Shown here: positions 35,071 through 43,258 of the stretch, piece by piece | Numbering within the stretch: position 1 is the stretch's first letter | Layout of the letters: each line of letters starts with the position of its first letter | DNA from: Hymenobacter nitidus | Lineage (GTDB): Bacteria > Bacteroidota > Bacteroidia > Cytophagales > Hymenobacteraceae | Length of the DNA: 64,000 bases | Reading direction: 5' to 3' | NCBI RefSeq assembly: GCF_020447315.1 | Contig: NZ_JAJADQ010000002.1 | Location: 124,001 to 188,000, forward strand | The notes under the pieces: generated by a model | The model's input: only the letters and a program-made list of their open reading frames with translations | Databases searched by the model: none | Told to the model about the DNA's origin: nothing | Made by a program: the position numbers and the translations under genes

Positions 35071-36174
35071 ATGTCCGCAGGTTTTCGTTTCCGGGATTTC
35101 GTGCCCGAAGAGTCGTCCGAGAAAGGCTTCGAGACACTGTTTAAGCTATTTATGCAACTGGTTACCATCACCTCCGGCGACGTGGGGGAGGCTTTGTCGT
35201 GGCTCAACGAGCTGGACAAGCAGTACGGCCTGACCGACAACGACTACGGGATGGGCAACTTCATCGAGGACCTGAAGAAAAAGGGCTACATCGATGAGAA
35301 CGAGCAGGAGCGGGGCGCCTTCAAGATTACGCCCAAAACCGAGCAGGGTATTCGTAAAAGCGCCCTGGAGGAAATCTTCGGCAAGCTCAAGAAGGGCAAC
35401 AGCGGCAACCACCGCACGCCCCAGACCGGGCAGGGCGACGAGCTAAGCACCGACATCCGCGACTTCCGCTTCGGCGACTCCCTGGAGCAGATTTCGATGA
35501 CCGAAAGCATCCGCAACGCCCAGCTCAACCACGGCCTCTCCGACGAGTTTATGCTGGCCGAGGGCGACCTGGAAGTGCGCGAAACCGAGCACAAAACCCA
35601 GACCAGCACGGTCTTGATGATTGACATCTCGCACTCGATGATTCTCTACGGCGAGGACCGTATCACGCCCGCCAAAAAGGTGGCTATGGCCCTGGCCGAG
35701 CTGGTGAAGCAGAAGTACCCCAAAGATTTCCTCGACGTTATTGTGTTCGGCAACGACGCCTGGGAAATCAAGGTGAAGGACCTGCCGTATCTGGAAGTCG
35801 GGCCCTACCACACCAACACGGTGGCGGGCCTGGAGCTGGCTATGGACTTATTGCGCAAGCGCAAAACCGCCAACAAGCAGATTTTCATGATAACCGACGG
35901 CAAGCCCACCTGCCTGAAGGAAGGCAACGGCTACTACAAAAACAGCTTTGGGCTTGACCGCAAAGTCGTGAACAAGACGCTGAACCTGGCCGCCGCTGCC
36001 CGCCGCCTCAAAATCCCGATTACCACCTTCATGATTGCCTCCGACCCGTACCTGCAGCAGTTCGTGGAGGAATTCACCCAGGTAAATCAGGGCAAGGCTT
36101 ACTACAGCGGCCTGAAGGGCCTGGGCCACCTCATCTTCGAGGACTACAAGAAAAACCGCCGCAAAACGCTGTAG
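35071..36174 (+). CDS. von Willebrand factor A domain protein
   Basis: 367 residues. The N-terminal 170 are helical and charged. The VWA domain starts near residue 185: MIDISHSMI is a full MIDAS (DxSxS), a Thr follows in HTNTVAGLE, and MITDGKP gives the third metal ligand. It pairs with the AAA+ gene next downstream, the same VWA plus MoxR-type arrangement seen in chelatases and CbbQ/CbbO-like activators, where the VWA protein recruits the ATPase to a substrate. A MITE-like repeat lies in the 261-base gap between the two genes. Confidence 0.88.
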   Translation: MSAGFRFRDFVPEESSEKGFETLFKLFMQLVTITSGDVGEALSWLNELDKQYGLTDNDYGMGNFIEDLKKKGYIDENEQERGAFKITPKTEQGIRKSALEEIFGKLKKGNSGNHRTPQTGQGDELSTDIRDFRFGDSLEQISMTESIRNAQLNHGLSDEFMLAEGDLEVRETEHKTQTSTVLMIDISHSMILYGEDRITPAKKVAMALAELVKQKYPKDFLDVIVFGNDAWEIKVKDLPYLEVGPYHTNTVAGLELAMDLLRKRKTANKQIFMITDGKPTCLKEGNGYYKNSFGLDRKVVNKTLNLAAAARRLKIPITTFMIASDPYLQQFVEEFTQVNQGKAYYSGLKGLGHLIFEDYKKNRRKTL

Positions 36175-36180
36175 GTATTT

Positions 36181-36311
36181 TGTCTGCCATCCTTCATCTG
36201 GCGTACGCCCCGCGAAGGACCTTATCACGATAGAACATAGTCGTAACAACGATAATCGTTCGTATCCTATAAGGTCCTTGGCGGGGCGTACGCCAGATGA
36301 AGGATGACACA
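36181..36311. repeat. MITE-like inverted repeat
   Basis: Arms of about 43-45 bases: left beginning TGTCTGCCATCCTTCATC (36181-36225), right ending GATGAAGGATGACACA (36269-36311), including GGCGTACGCC and CTTAT. Only a few mismatches separate the arms. The spacer of about 43 bases is AT-rich and non-coding. It sits between two genes that would normally form one transcript. Confidence 0.85.
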
Positions 36312-36435
36312 TTTTAACTAGGCCACACTCCCTCCGAACCAACGGCCCCTTTGGCTAGTTGTACTATTTGACTGCCCGACCCCGCGCCAACCGCTCCGGT
36401 TTTGCGTACGTCCGGGCACACTCCCTACCTCCGAT

Positions 36436-37956
36436 ATGAAATCAACTGACATCCGTACCCTCGGTGACTTGAAGAAGTCTGGCTACCAGCCCCGTTCCGT
36501 GAAGCAGGAGCTGCGCGACAATCTGATTGCCAAGCTGCAAGCCAAAGAAGACGTGTTTCCCGGCATCTACGGCTACGAGGAAACCGTAATTCCCGACTTG
36601 CAGCGCGCTATTCTGAGCATGCACCACATCAACCTGCTTGGGCTTCGTGGGCAGGCCAAAACCCGCATTGCCCGCCTCATGGTGGAGTTGCTCGACGAGT
36701 ACATTCCCGTGGTGGAAGGCTCCGAGCTCAACGACGACCCGCTGGAGCCCCTGAGCATCTACGCCAAAAACCTCATTGCCGAGAAAGGCGACGCCACGCC
36801 CGTTGCGTGGCTGCACCGCTCGGACCGCTACACCGAGAAGCTGGCGACGCCCGACGTATCGGTGGCCGACCTCATCGGCGACGCCGACCCCATCAAGGCC
36901 GCCACGCTGAAGCTGCCTTACTCTGACGAGCGGGTGATTCACTTCGGTTTGATTCCCCGCTCGCACCGCGGCATTTTCGTGATTAACGAGCTGCCCGACC
37001 TGCAGGCCCGCATCCAGGTGTCGCTGTTCAACATCCTGCAGGAAGGCGACATTCAGATCCGGGGCTTCAAGGTGCGCCTGCCGCTGGATATCCAGTTCGT
37101 GTTTACGGCTAACCCCGAGGACTACACCAACCGCGGCTCTATCGTAACGCCGCTCAAGGACCGGATTGACTCCCAGATCATCACGCACTACCCCAAGAGC
37201 ATCGAAATCGGGAAGCGCATCACCAAGCAGGAGGCCCGCATCAAGCCCGAACAGAAGGGCATGGTGGTCAGCAACGAAATCATTCACGACCTGGTGGAGC
37301 AGGTGGCCGTAGAGGCCCGCGCCTCGGAGTTCGTGGATGCCAAGAGCGGCGTGTCGGCCCGCCTGACCATTGCCGCCTACGAGAGCCTGATCAGTGCCGC
37401 CGAGCGGCGCGCCCTGATCAATGGGGAGAAGAAAACCTACGTGCGCATCGCCGACTTCCTGGCCGCCGTGCCCGCCCTTACCGGCAAGGTGGAGCTGGTG
37501 TATGAGGGTGAGCAGGAGGGAGCCGGCATCGTGGCCGAGAAGCTGATGGGCAAAGCCATCCGTACGCTCTTCCTGCAGTACTTCCCCGACCCCGACAAGC
37601 AGAAAAAGGTGAAGTCCCGCCCCAACCCCTACAAGGAGGTGCAGGACTGGTTCGGGGCCGGCAACACCGTGGACGTACTCAACGACTCATCCGACAAGGA
37701 TTACCACAAGGCCCTGGAGCAGGTGCCCGGCCTGCGCGGTATCGTGACCTTCCTGCACCCCAACGAGGATGCTGACACGACCTGGTTTCTGATGGAGTTC
37801 TGTCTGCACGGCTTGGCCGAGCACAGCCTGATTTCGCGCAACCGCGTGCAGGCCGGTACCCAGTTCAAGGACCTCTTGTCGTCCATGTTCACCATGCCCA
37901 GCTTCGGCGGCGAGGATGACGAGGACGAGGAAGAAAAGCCCCGCCGCCGCCGGTAG
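36436..37956 (+). CDS. MoxR-type AAA+ ATPase
   Basis: 506 residues. Walker A is GLRGQAKTR (69-77). The Walker B strand reads IFVINELPDL (about 180-190), with Asn where most AAA+ enzymes have Asp before the Glu, then a sensor-1-like VFTANPEDYT. The later region carries a lid with ARASEFVDAKSGVSARLTIAAYES. The layout recalls BchI/MoxR ATPases working with a VWA partner, which is the gene upstream. Likely role: ATP-driven remodelling of an unidentified protein or metalloenzyme. The C-terminus is acidic then basic (EEEKPRRRR). Confidence 0.85.
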   Translation: MKSTDIRTLGDLKKSGYQPRSVKQELRDNLIAKLQAKEDVFPGIYGYEETVIPDLQRAILSMHHINLLGLRGQAKTRIARLMVELLDEYIPVVEGSELNDDPLEPLSIYAKNLIAEKGDATPVAWLHRSDRYTEKLATPDVSVADLIGDADPIKAATLKLPYSDERVIHFGLIPRSHRGIFVINELPDLQARIQVSLFNILQEGDIQIRGFKVRLPLDIQFVFTANPEDYTNRGSIVTPLKDRIDSQIITHYPKSIEIGKRITKQEARIKPEQKGMVVSNEIIHDLVEQVAVEARASEFVDAKSGVSARLTIAAYESLISAAERRALINGEKKTYVRIADFLAAVPALTGKVELVYEGEQEGAGIVAEKLMGKAIRTLFLQYFPDPDKQKKVKSRPNPYKEVQDWFGAGNTVDVLNDSSDKDYHKALEQVPGLRGIVTFLHPNEDADTTWFLMEFCLHGLAEHSLISRNRVQAGTQFKDLLSSMFTMPSFGGEDDEDEEEKPRRRR

Positions 37957-37962
37957 CACAAT

Positions 37963-38050
37963 GTAGAGACGCATATTTGCGTCTGTCTCGTCGTCCGCAC
38001 CGCCCAGGTGGCTATCGTTCAACGATTGAGACGCAAGTATACGTCTCTAC
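37963..38050. repeat. inverted repeat, GTAGAGACG family
   Basis: Left arm GTAGAGACGCATATTTGCG (from 37963), right arm CGCAAGTATACGTCTCTAC (to 38050), 22 bases each with two mismatches, separated by 44 bases. Similar GTAGAGACGCA elements are common in several bacterial phyla. Confidence 0.75.
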
Positions 38051-38056
38051 CTGCAA

Positions 38057-38094
38057 AAAACGCCCTGTGCACCGAAAGATGCGCAGGGCGTTTT
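38057..38094. terminator. intrinsic terminator
   Basis: AAAACGCCCTGTGC, loop ACCGAAAGAT, GCGCAGGGCGTTTT, about 100 bases after the AAA+ gene. The remaining bases up to 38348 (AT-rich, with an oddly lower GC content) show no further gene. Confidence 0.8.
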
Positions 38095-38348
38095 GGTTTC
38101 GACGGTTTTCTACTTGCTGAGAAAGTCTTGCAGGAGAAAATTAAGAGTCAGTCAGAGAGCCTTGTGCCATGCGTACGCCCAAATGCGGAAAAGCGAAACA
38201 ATGTTTTATGTGCCATAAGTACTTATGCAAAACACTATATATACGATACTGCTACTTTAGTCGCGGCTGGTTGCGCTGGTGGTAGAAAAGCCCGGTGCCC
38301 ATAGCTAATGCAATAGTAACGTTTCTGGGTTTGTGAAAAATCAATACA

Positions 38349-38819
38349 ATGAGAATAGCAACTGTAGTCGCCCTCACCGCTGTAGTTAGCAGCTTTCTGT
38401 CCTGCACATCCGGAACGGAGACCCTCCCCAACGCCAGTAAAATGCCTATAACAGGTACTTGGCAGCTTGTCAACCGAACGGTTATTGAGAAGGGAGACAC
38501 AGTGACCATTGCCAGCGACAAAAACGAATCTTTTATCAAAGTCATTAATGACAGCCACTTCGCCTTTTTACAGCACGACTTGAAAAAAGGCAAAGATTCA
38601 GCTGCGGTGTTCGTGGCCGGAGGCGGCCGGTATTCACTCAAAGACAGCCTCTACAGTGAGCACTTGGAGTATTGCAGCGCCCGAAACTGGGAGGATAATG
38701 ATTTTGTATTCACCCTCACGCTACAAAACGATACCCTCACGCAAAGTGGCGTGGAGAAGGTAGCAAGTGCCGGCGTAGACAGGGTGAATATCGAGCGCTA
38801 CGTAAGACTGAAACCGTAG
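38349..38819 (+). CDS. lipocalin-like lipoprotein
   Basis: 156 residues; signal TAVVSSFLSC predicts a lipoprotein. The mature part starts ITGTWQLVNRTVI, runs through NDSHFAFLQHD and YSLKDSLYSEHLEYCSARN, and ends with VFTLTLQNDTLTQSGVEK, the pattern of Bacteroidota lipocalin-like (DUF4488/lipocalin_4-type) proteins. Ligand unknown. Base composition is noticeably less GC-rich than the neighbours, and it lies in a repeat-rich stretch, so recent acquisition is possible. Confidence 0.7.
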   Translation: MRIATVVALTAVVSSFLSCTSGTETLPNASKMPITGTWQLVNRTVIEKGDTVTIASDKNESFIKVINDSHFAFLQHDLKKGKDSAAVFVAGGGRYSLKDSLYSEHLEYCSARNWEDNDFVFTLTLQNDTLTQSGVEKVASAGVDRVNIERYVRLKP

Positions 38820-39112
38820 CGGCTCATCCGCCCGGCCAATTTCGCGGTGCCCATGTTCGATACGACTCCCATTCACTTCGCCGCCATCGTGGACTACCTC
38901 GTGGCATAGGGTGCCGCGGGTCTTTTGTGCTTGAATATCAGCTGACTTAAATCCGCCCGGAGAGGAAATTCGTTTGTTCAGCCAAGAAAGCCAGTCCTTG
39001 GGCGAAACTTTCCCAAAGGCGGGAACCCGTAGCGTTGCTTTGTATCATTCCAACGGCCAAACGGGCTGCTGGAGCCCCCACAACGACAACTCCACCTCCC
39101 AGCTTTTTTGCC

Positions 39113-39307
39113 ATGTCCGCTTCCCTGCTTGTCCGCCTCGCCTCGCTGCTCTTCGTTCTGGCCCTGCTGGTGCCCGGTGCCCCGGCCCAGGCTGCTGGCC
39201 GGACGCCGTACACCCGCAGCGTGAGCAAGGGCCGGCCCGCGGTGCATCGCCCCAACTATAAGCAATACAATGCCAACAGCACGCGTTGGTTTTTCCAGCG
39301 CTGGTAG
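39113..39307 (+). CDS. small secreted basic peptide
   Basis: 64 residues: a strong signal peptide (to about APAQA) followed by about 35 mature residues rich in Arg, Lys, Tyr and Asn, ending STRWFFQRW. No family recognised. The preceding ~290 bases show only a possible gene fragment (38852-38908, MFDTTPIHFAAIVDYL) and no promoter I can support. A long palindromic terminator follows, supporting a real transcript. Confidence 0.5.
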   Translation: MSASLLVRLASLLFVLALLVPGAPAQAAGRTPYTRSVSKGRPAVHRPNYKQYNANSTRWFFQRW

Positions 39308-39360
39308 GCCGCTGCGTTCAAAAGAATACCGACTGGTTTTTTTACACACCCGATCTGCAC

Positions 39361-39406
39361 AACAACAAGAAAGCCGCCTGAGTACTCAGGCGGCTTTCTT
39401 GTTGTT
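39361..39406. terminator. perfect 46-base palindrome, bidirectional terminator
   Basis: AACAACAAGAAAGCCGCC, then TGAGTACTCA at the centre, then its exact complement to 39406. Lies between a plus-strand peptide gene and the convergent cyclophilin stop at 39431. Confidence 0.85.
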
Positions 39407-39430
39407 AAAAAGGACGTTCTGGCCGGCGGC

Positions 39431-39892
39431 TTAGGCCTGCTCGCTCACGACAATCTTCTTAATCTCGTCGTTGGCTTTGATCTGGTCGATGATGTCCAGG
39501 CCCTCCACCACTTTGCCGAATACGGTGTGGTTGCGGTCGAGGTGGGCCGTGTTGTCGCGGCTGTGCACGATAAAGAACTGGCTGCCACCGGTGTTGCGGC
39601 CGGCATGGGCCATGCTCAGCACGCCGCGGTCGTGATACTGGTTGCCGCCTTTCAGCTCGCAGTCGATTTTGTAGCCGGGGCCGCCGGTGCCGGGAGCGCC
39701 CTTGGCGCCGTCGCGGGAGTTGGGGCAGCCGCCCTGCACCACGAAGTTGGGGATAACGCGGTGGAATTTCAGGCCGTCGTAGAAGCCTTTCTGGGCCAGG
39801 TCGGTGAAGTTCTTCACCGTGTTGGGAGCGTCCTGCTCAAAGAACTCGACTTTCATCACGCCGTGCGTGGTGTGGATTTCGGCAGTTTTCAT
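39431..39892 (-). CDS. cyclophilin-type peptidyl-prolyl isomerase
   Basis: 153 residues, single-domain cyclophilin without a signal peptide. Diagnostic segments: FYDGLKFHRVIPNFVVQGG (active-site Arg in FHRV, with Gln in VQGG), SMAHAGRNTGGSQFFI and LDRNHTVFGKVVEG. Catalyses prolyl cis/trans isomerisation in the cytoplasm. ATG at 39892 (MKTAEIHTTHG) chosen because the longer frame gives an improbable leader; a promoter at 39957-39984 agrees. Confidence 0.94.
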   Translation of the reverse strand: MKTAEIHTTHGVMKVEFFEQDAPNTVKNFTDLAQKGFYDGLKFHRVIPNFVVQGGCPNSRDGAKGAPGTGGPGYKIDCELKGGNQYHDRGVLSMAHAGRNTGGSQFFIVHSRDNTAHLDRNHTVFGKVVEGLDIIDQIKANDEIKKIVVSEQA

Positions 39893-39956
39893 GCGTGGAA
39901 AAGGAAATAGGTGGATGCGTACAAGCGCTAGGACCGGAAAAAGGTTTCGCGCCGGG

Positions 39957-39984
39957 CAAAGGTAGCCAAATCGGGCCGGGGCAA
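39957..39984 (-). promoter_or_regulatory. promoter for the cyclophilin gene
   Basis: Minus strand: TTG, 17 bases, TACCTTTG (39964-39957). Both elements and spacing fit the Bacteroidota -33/-7 layout, 65 bases upstream of the ATG. Confidence 0.6.
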
Positions 39985-40096
39985 AACATCCTGGCCAGCG
40001 CCGAGTTTCGTACACACTGCAACTATGCCGGAAGATGAATATTTCGATATTGCCGCCGTGCTTTCTTTCGCCAACCCTAACCCTGTTCGACCACCG

Positions 40097-40732
40097 ATGA
40101 AAAAGACCCTGAAAAACGCCTCATTTGCCCTTAGTGCGGCCCTGCTGGCTACCACTAGCCTGAGCAGCTGCTCCGACAACAAGACCACCGAAAAAGCCAC
40201 CACCGAAACCGAAGCCATTGCCACCGTCGACTCGGCCGCCATGCTGACCGACTCGGCCCGCATGGGCAAGCCCGAGGGCGTGATGGTGGACGGCGTGGCC
40301 ATGACCCCCGACAAGAACATCATCCAGAATGCGGTGCAGGCCACCAGCGTCAGCACGCTGGTACGGGCCGTGTCGGCCGCCGATTTGGGTGGCACGCTCA
40401 GCGGCCCCGGTCCGTTCACGGTATTCGCGCCCACCAACTCGGCCTTTATTCAGCTGCCCCAGGGCGCTATGGCCGGCCTGATGAAACCCGAAAGCAAGGA
40501 AAAGCTCAAAGGCGTGCTCACCTACCACGTCATTGCCGGCCGCCTCGTGGCCTCAGACCTGAAAGACGGGCAGGAACTGACCACCGTGAATGGCGAGAAA
40601 GTGAAAGTGTCCGTGAAAGGCGGTAAAATCATGATCAATAACGCCACCATCCAGATTCCCGACGTGGTTTCCAGCAACGGCGTCACCCACGTCATCGACC
40701 AGGTGCTGCTGCCCCCCGCCCCGAACATCTAA
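40097..40732 (+). CDS. fasciclin domain lipoprotein
   Basis: 211 residues. Signal ALLATTSLSSC marks a lipoprotein. After a Thr/Glu-rich linker comes a single FAS1 domain: VSTLVRAVSAADLGG, then GPFTVFAPTNSAF (H1 motif), LKGVLTYHVIAG (YH motif) and NGVTHVIDQVLLP (H2 motif). FAS1 domains mediate adhesion or protein contacts at cell surfaces. MKKTLKN at 40097 is chosen over a non-signal N-terminal extension. The stop abuts a palindromic repeat. Confidence 0.92.
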   Translation: MKKTLKNASFALSAALLATTSLSSCSDNKTTEKATTETEAIATVDSAAMLTDSARMGKPEGVMVDGVAMTPDKNIIQNAVQATSVSTLVRAVSAADLGGTLSGPGPFTVFAPTNSAFIQLPQGAMAGLMKPESKEKLKGVLTYHVIAGRLVASDLKDGQELTTVNGEKVKVSVKGGKIMINNATIQIPDVVSSNGVTHVIDQVLLPPAPNI

Positions 40733-40922
40733 GCCTCACCCCGGCCCTCCTGAGAAGAGGGAGCCTACCGTAGAAGCACGCAAGCCGCAGCTGAGAAGCT
40801 GCGGCTTGCGTGCTTCTACGGAGTTCGATGTTAATGATAGCAGTTGCGGAGGCGTGAGCCAACGTGGCTGCGCGGAACCTCGCGGCTGGCTCCCTCTCCT
40901 CGGGAGAGGGTTGGGGTGAGGC
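40733..40922. repeat. nested palindromic element
   Basis: Outer arms: GCCTCACCCCGGCC...GGGAGCC (40733-40765) and GGCTCCCTCTCC...GGGGTGAGGC (40888-40922), about 85% complementary. Inside at 40768-40821 is a perfect hairpin of 25 pairs with a 4-base GAGA loop (CCGTAGAAGCACGCAAGCCG...). It fills the whole gap between the convergent fasciclin and rsgA genes, so it may act as a bidirectional terminator. The outer module reappears inside the repeat at 61911-61952. Confidence 0.8.
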
Positions 40923-40929
40923 CGTGAGC

Positions 40930-41856
40930 CTAGTGGCGGTTGTCCTCGTTGGTGAGCATGCTCACGTAGCTGTCGTACCGAGGCAGGGCAATTTTGCCTT
41001 TTTCCACGGCTTCGCGCACGGCGCAGCCCGGCTCGTGCACGTGCTGGCAGTTGTGGTAGCGGCACTGGTTGAGCAGGGCGCGCATCTCGGGGAAAAAGTG
41101 GGCCAGCTGCCCGGGCGGAATATCCACCAGCCCCAGCTCCTTGATGCCGGGCGTGTCAATGAGATAGGTGCCGGGCCGCACTTCCAGCATTTCGGCGAAG
41201 GTAGTGGTGTGCACGCCCTTGTCGGAGAACTCGCTGATTTCGGCCGTCTTGATGTCCAGATCGGGCACTAGGGCGTTGATAAGCGTGCTTTTGCCCACCC
41301 CCGAGTGGCCCGAGAGCAGCGTCACCTTACCATCGAGTAAGGCATCGACTTCGGCCAGACCCTCGCCCGAGTGGGCCGAGCAGCGCAGGCCGGGGTAGCC
41401 GGTGCGCTTATACATCTTCAGAATCTGGTCCTGGTAATCGGCCAGATCGGCGTCGTAGAGGTCGGTCTTGTTGAAAATGAGCGTGACCGGAATGCCGTAG
41501 GCCTCAGCCGTCACCAGAAACCGGTCGATGAAGCCAAACGAAGTGGCCGGCGACACGAGCGTAACGACCAGCAGGGCCTGGTCGAGGTTGGCGCCCACGA
41601 TGTGCGCGTGCTCGGCCTTGTGCACCGAGCGGCGGATGATGTAGTTGCGCCGCGGCTCGATGTGGTGAATCACGCCCGCGCCCTCGGTTTGTTCCTCCAC
41701 GGTAAAATCCACCTGGTCGCCCACGGCCAGCGGGTTGCTCACCTTCAGGTTCTTGTTCTTGAACTTGCCCCGCAGCCGGCACCGGTGCAGCTTACCCGTG
41801 GCGGTTTCGCGCACCAGATACCACGAGCCCGTCGATTTAACTACAATACCGGTCAT
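40930..41856 (-). CDS. rsgA: ribosome small subunit-dependent GTPase A
   Basis: 308 residues, a circularly permuted GTPase. N-terminal OB domain, then FNKTDLYD (G4), LLSGHSGVGKSTLINALV (G1) and LIDTPGIKELGL (G3), in permuted order, and a C-terminal zinc site CRYHNCQHVHEPGC. It assists late maturation of the 30S subunit. Start ATG at 41856 (MTGIVVKSTGS). The upstream gene on the strand is waaA, separated by an inverted repeat. Confidence 0.95.
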   Translation of the reverse strand: MTGIVVKSTGSWYLVRETATGKLHRCRLRGKFKNKNLKVSNPLAVGDQVDFTVEEQTEGAGVIHHIEPRRNYIIRRSVHKAEHAHIVGANLDQALLVVTLVSPATSFGFIDRFLVTAEAYGIPVTLIFNKTDLYDADLADYQDQILKMYKRTGYPGLRCSAHSGEGLAEVDALLDGKVTLLSGHSGVGKSTLINALVPDLDIKTAEISEFSDKGVHTTTFAEMLEVRPGTYLIDTPGIKELGLVDIPPGQLAHFFPEMRALLNQCRYHNCQHVHEPGCAVREAVEKGKIALPRYDSYVSMLTNEDNRH

Positions 41857-41858
41857 AA

Positions 41859-41942
41859 GGTGAGTTAGTGAATCAGTGAGTTTATAAATAGAAGCGGGAG
41901 GAAGTTTTCAGAATGAAGAACTTACTGATTCACTAACTCACC
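41859..41942. repeat. 8-nt-periodic inverted repeat A
   Basis: Left arm GGTGAGTTAGTGAATCAGTG.. (41859-41882) and right arm its complement (41919-41942) with one mismatch over 24 bases; spacer 36 bases. GTGA recurs every 8 bases in the arm. The right arm encodes the last residues (GELVNQ) and TAA of waaA, while the left arm starts 3 bases before the rsgA ATG. Confidence 0.9.
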
Positions 41943-43175
41943 ATCGAGCCACTGCATGATGCGGGCGGTGGCGCCGGCTTTCTGGTGAACGTATTCCAGG
42001 CTGAGGTCCTGCACCACGAGGCGGTTGGCTTCATGGTGGAAGAGCGGGGCGAAGGCCTCTTTCAGCTCCTGAGCCGTGCGCACCGGAAAGGCGCAGCCCA
42101 GCTCGACCAGGTCAATAGCTTCCTGAAACTTGGTGTAGGTGGGGCCAAAGAACAGGGGCAGGCCAAAGGCGGCCGCCTCCAGCGTGTTGTGCAGACCCTT
42201 GCCGAAAGCCCCGCCCACGTAGGCAAAATGCCCGAACCGGTAGAGCTGACTGAGCAGGCCCACGTTGTCGATGAGCAGCACGGTGGCCTGGCCCACGGTG
42301 GCGGGCTGGGCCTGGGAGTAGCGCACCACCTTGCCCGGCAGGGCTTCCTCCACGATGCGCAGGTTGGCCTCACTGATTTCGTGGGGGGCCACGATAAAGC
42401 GCAGCTCCTGCTGGTACTGCTGCATCAGGGGCGTCAGCACGGGCATATCCTCGGGCCAGCTGCTGCCCACAATGCAGACCGGCAGCCAGTCGTCGGTGAA
42501 GGCATCGACCAGCGGCAGCTCCCGGGGCTGGGCCAGGGCCGTGCGCACCACCGTATCGAAGCGCGTGTCGCCGGCCACGCTGGCCTGCGTGATGCCCGCC
42601 TGCCGTAGCAGCTGCACGGAGGCCTCATTCTGGGTGAAAATGTGGGTGAAGCACTGCAGCATGCGGCGGTAAAAGCCGCCCCAGGGCTTGAAAAACACCT
42701 GGCCCGGCCGGAAGATAGCCGACACGCAGATGGCCGGAATATTCCGCTGGTGCAGGCCCCGAAGCAGGTAATGCCAGAATTCGTATTTCACGAACACCGC
42801 CAGTCGGGGCTGCACCGCGTCCAGAAAGGCCTGGGCGTTGGCGTGCGTATCGAGGGGCAGGTAGAAGACATAGGCCGCCCCGGGCCAGTTGTGGCGCACG
42901 GCGTAGCCCGAGGGCGAGAAGAACGTCAGCACGATTTTGTGGTCGGGGTGGCGCTGGGCGTAGGCTTCCATCAGAGGGCGGCCCTGCTCAAACTCGCCCA
43001 ATGAGGCGCAGTGAAACCACACCCGGGGCGCCGTGTCGCCGTGCAGCGTCTGGCGGATGTGCTCCAGCAGGCCCCGGCGCCCGTTCACCCACTGCTCGGC
43101 TTTGGGCACGAAGGGCGCTACCAGCCGCAGCAGCAGCGCGTAGAGGTGAAGGCCAAGGGTATAGAAAAAAAGCAA
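41922..43175 (-). CDS. waaA: 3-deoxy-D-manno-octulosonic acid transferase
   Basis: 417 residues, GT30 family. Begins with an N-terminal hydrophobic segment (MLFFYTLGLHLYALLL), then RVWFHCASLGEFEQGRPLM (the GE catalytic-base motif), VFVKYEFWHYLLRGL, and PVCIVGSSWPEDMPVL and AYVGGAFGKGLHNTLEAAAFG for the C-terminal GT-B donor domain. Transfers Kdo to lipid A precursor at the inner membrane, so the organism should make Kdo-containing LPS. Start is a TTG (43175); no ATG exists nearby. TATTTTTG on the minus strand at 43229-43236 is the likely -7 element. Its final codons lie in repeat A. Confidence 0.93.
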   Translation of the reverse strand: MLFFYTLGLHLYALLLRLVAPFVPKAEQWVNGRRGLLEHIRQTLHGDTAPRVWFHCASLGEFEQGRPLMEAYAQRHPDHKIVLTFFSPSGYAVRHNWPGAAYVFYLPLDTHANAQAFLDAVQPRLAVFVKYEFWHYLLRGLHQRNIPAICVSAIFRPGQVFFKPWGGFYRRMLQCFTHIFTQNEASVQLLRQAGITQASVAGDTRFDTVVRTALAQPRELPLVDAFTDDWLPVCIVGSSWPEDMPVLTPLMQQYQQELRFIVAPHEISEANLRIVEEALPGKVVRYSQAQPATVGQATVLLIDNVGLLSQLYRFGHFAYVGGAFGKGLHNTLEAAAFGLPLFFGPTYTKFQEAIDLVELGCAFPVRTAQELKEAFAPLFHHEANRLVVQDLSLEYVHQKAGATARIMQWLDGELVNQ

Positions 43176-43228
43176 GGCAGGAAGGCGTGAGGCGGAGAAA
43201 GCAGACCTGGAAAAGCCTGATTATTCGG

Positions 43229-43236
43229 CAAAAATA
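43229..43236 (-). promoter_or_regulatory. -7 promoter element for waaA
   Basis: Minus strand TATTTTTG (TAnnTTTG), 54 bases upstream of the TTG start; it lies just after the terminator of the peroxiredoxin gene, as expected for a new transcript. Confidence 0.4.
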
Positions 43237-43258
43237 GGTTTTTACCAGCCGTTAAACG

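Noticed and set aside
37963..38050. Repeats considered as CRISPR arrays
   Set aside because: The repeats in this window are palindromic pairs, not evenly spaced direct repeats with unique spacers, and no cas gene is present.
38852..38908. Short frame MFDTTPIHFAAIVDYL ending in TAG
   Set aside because: Possibly the start of a decayed small membrane protein, but 18 codons are too few to support a pseudogene call.
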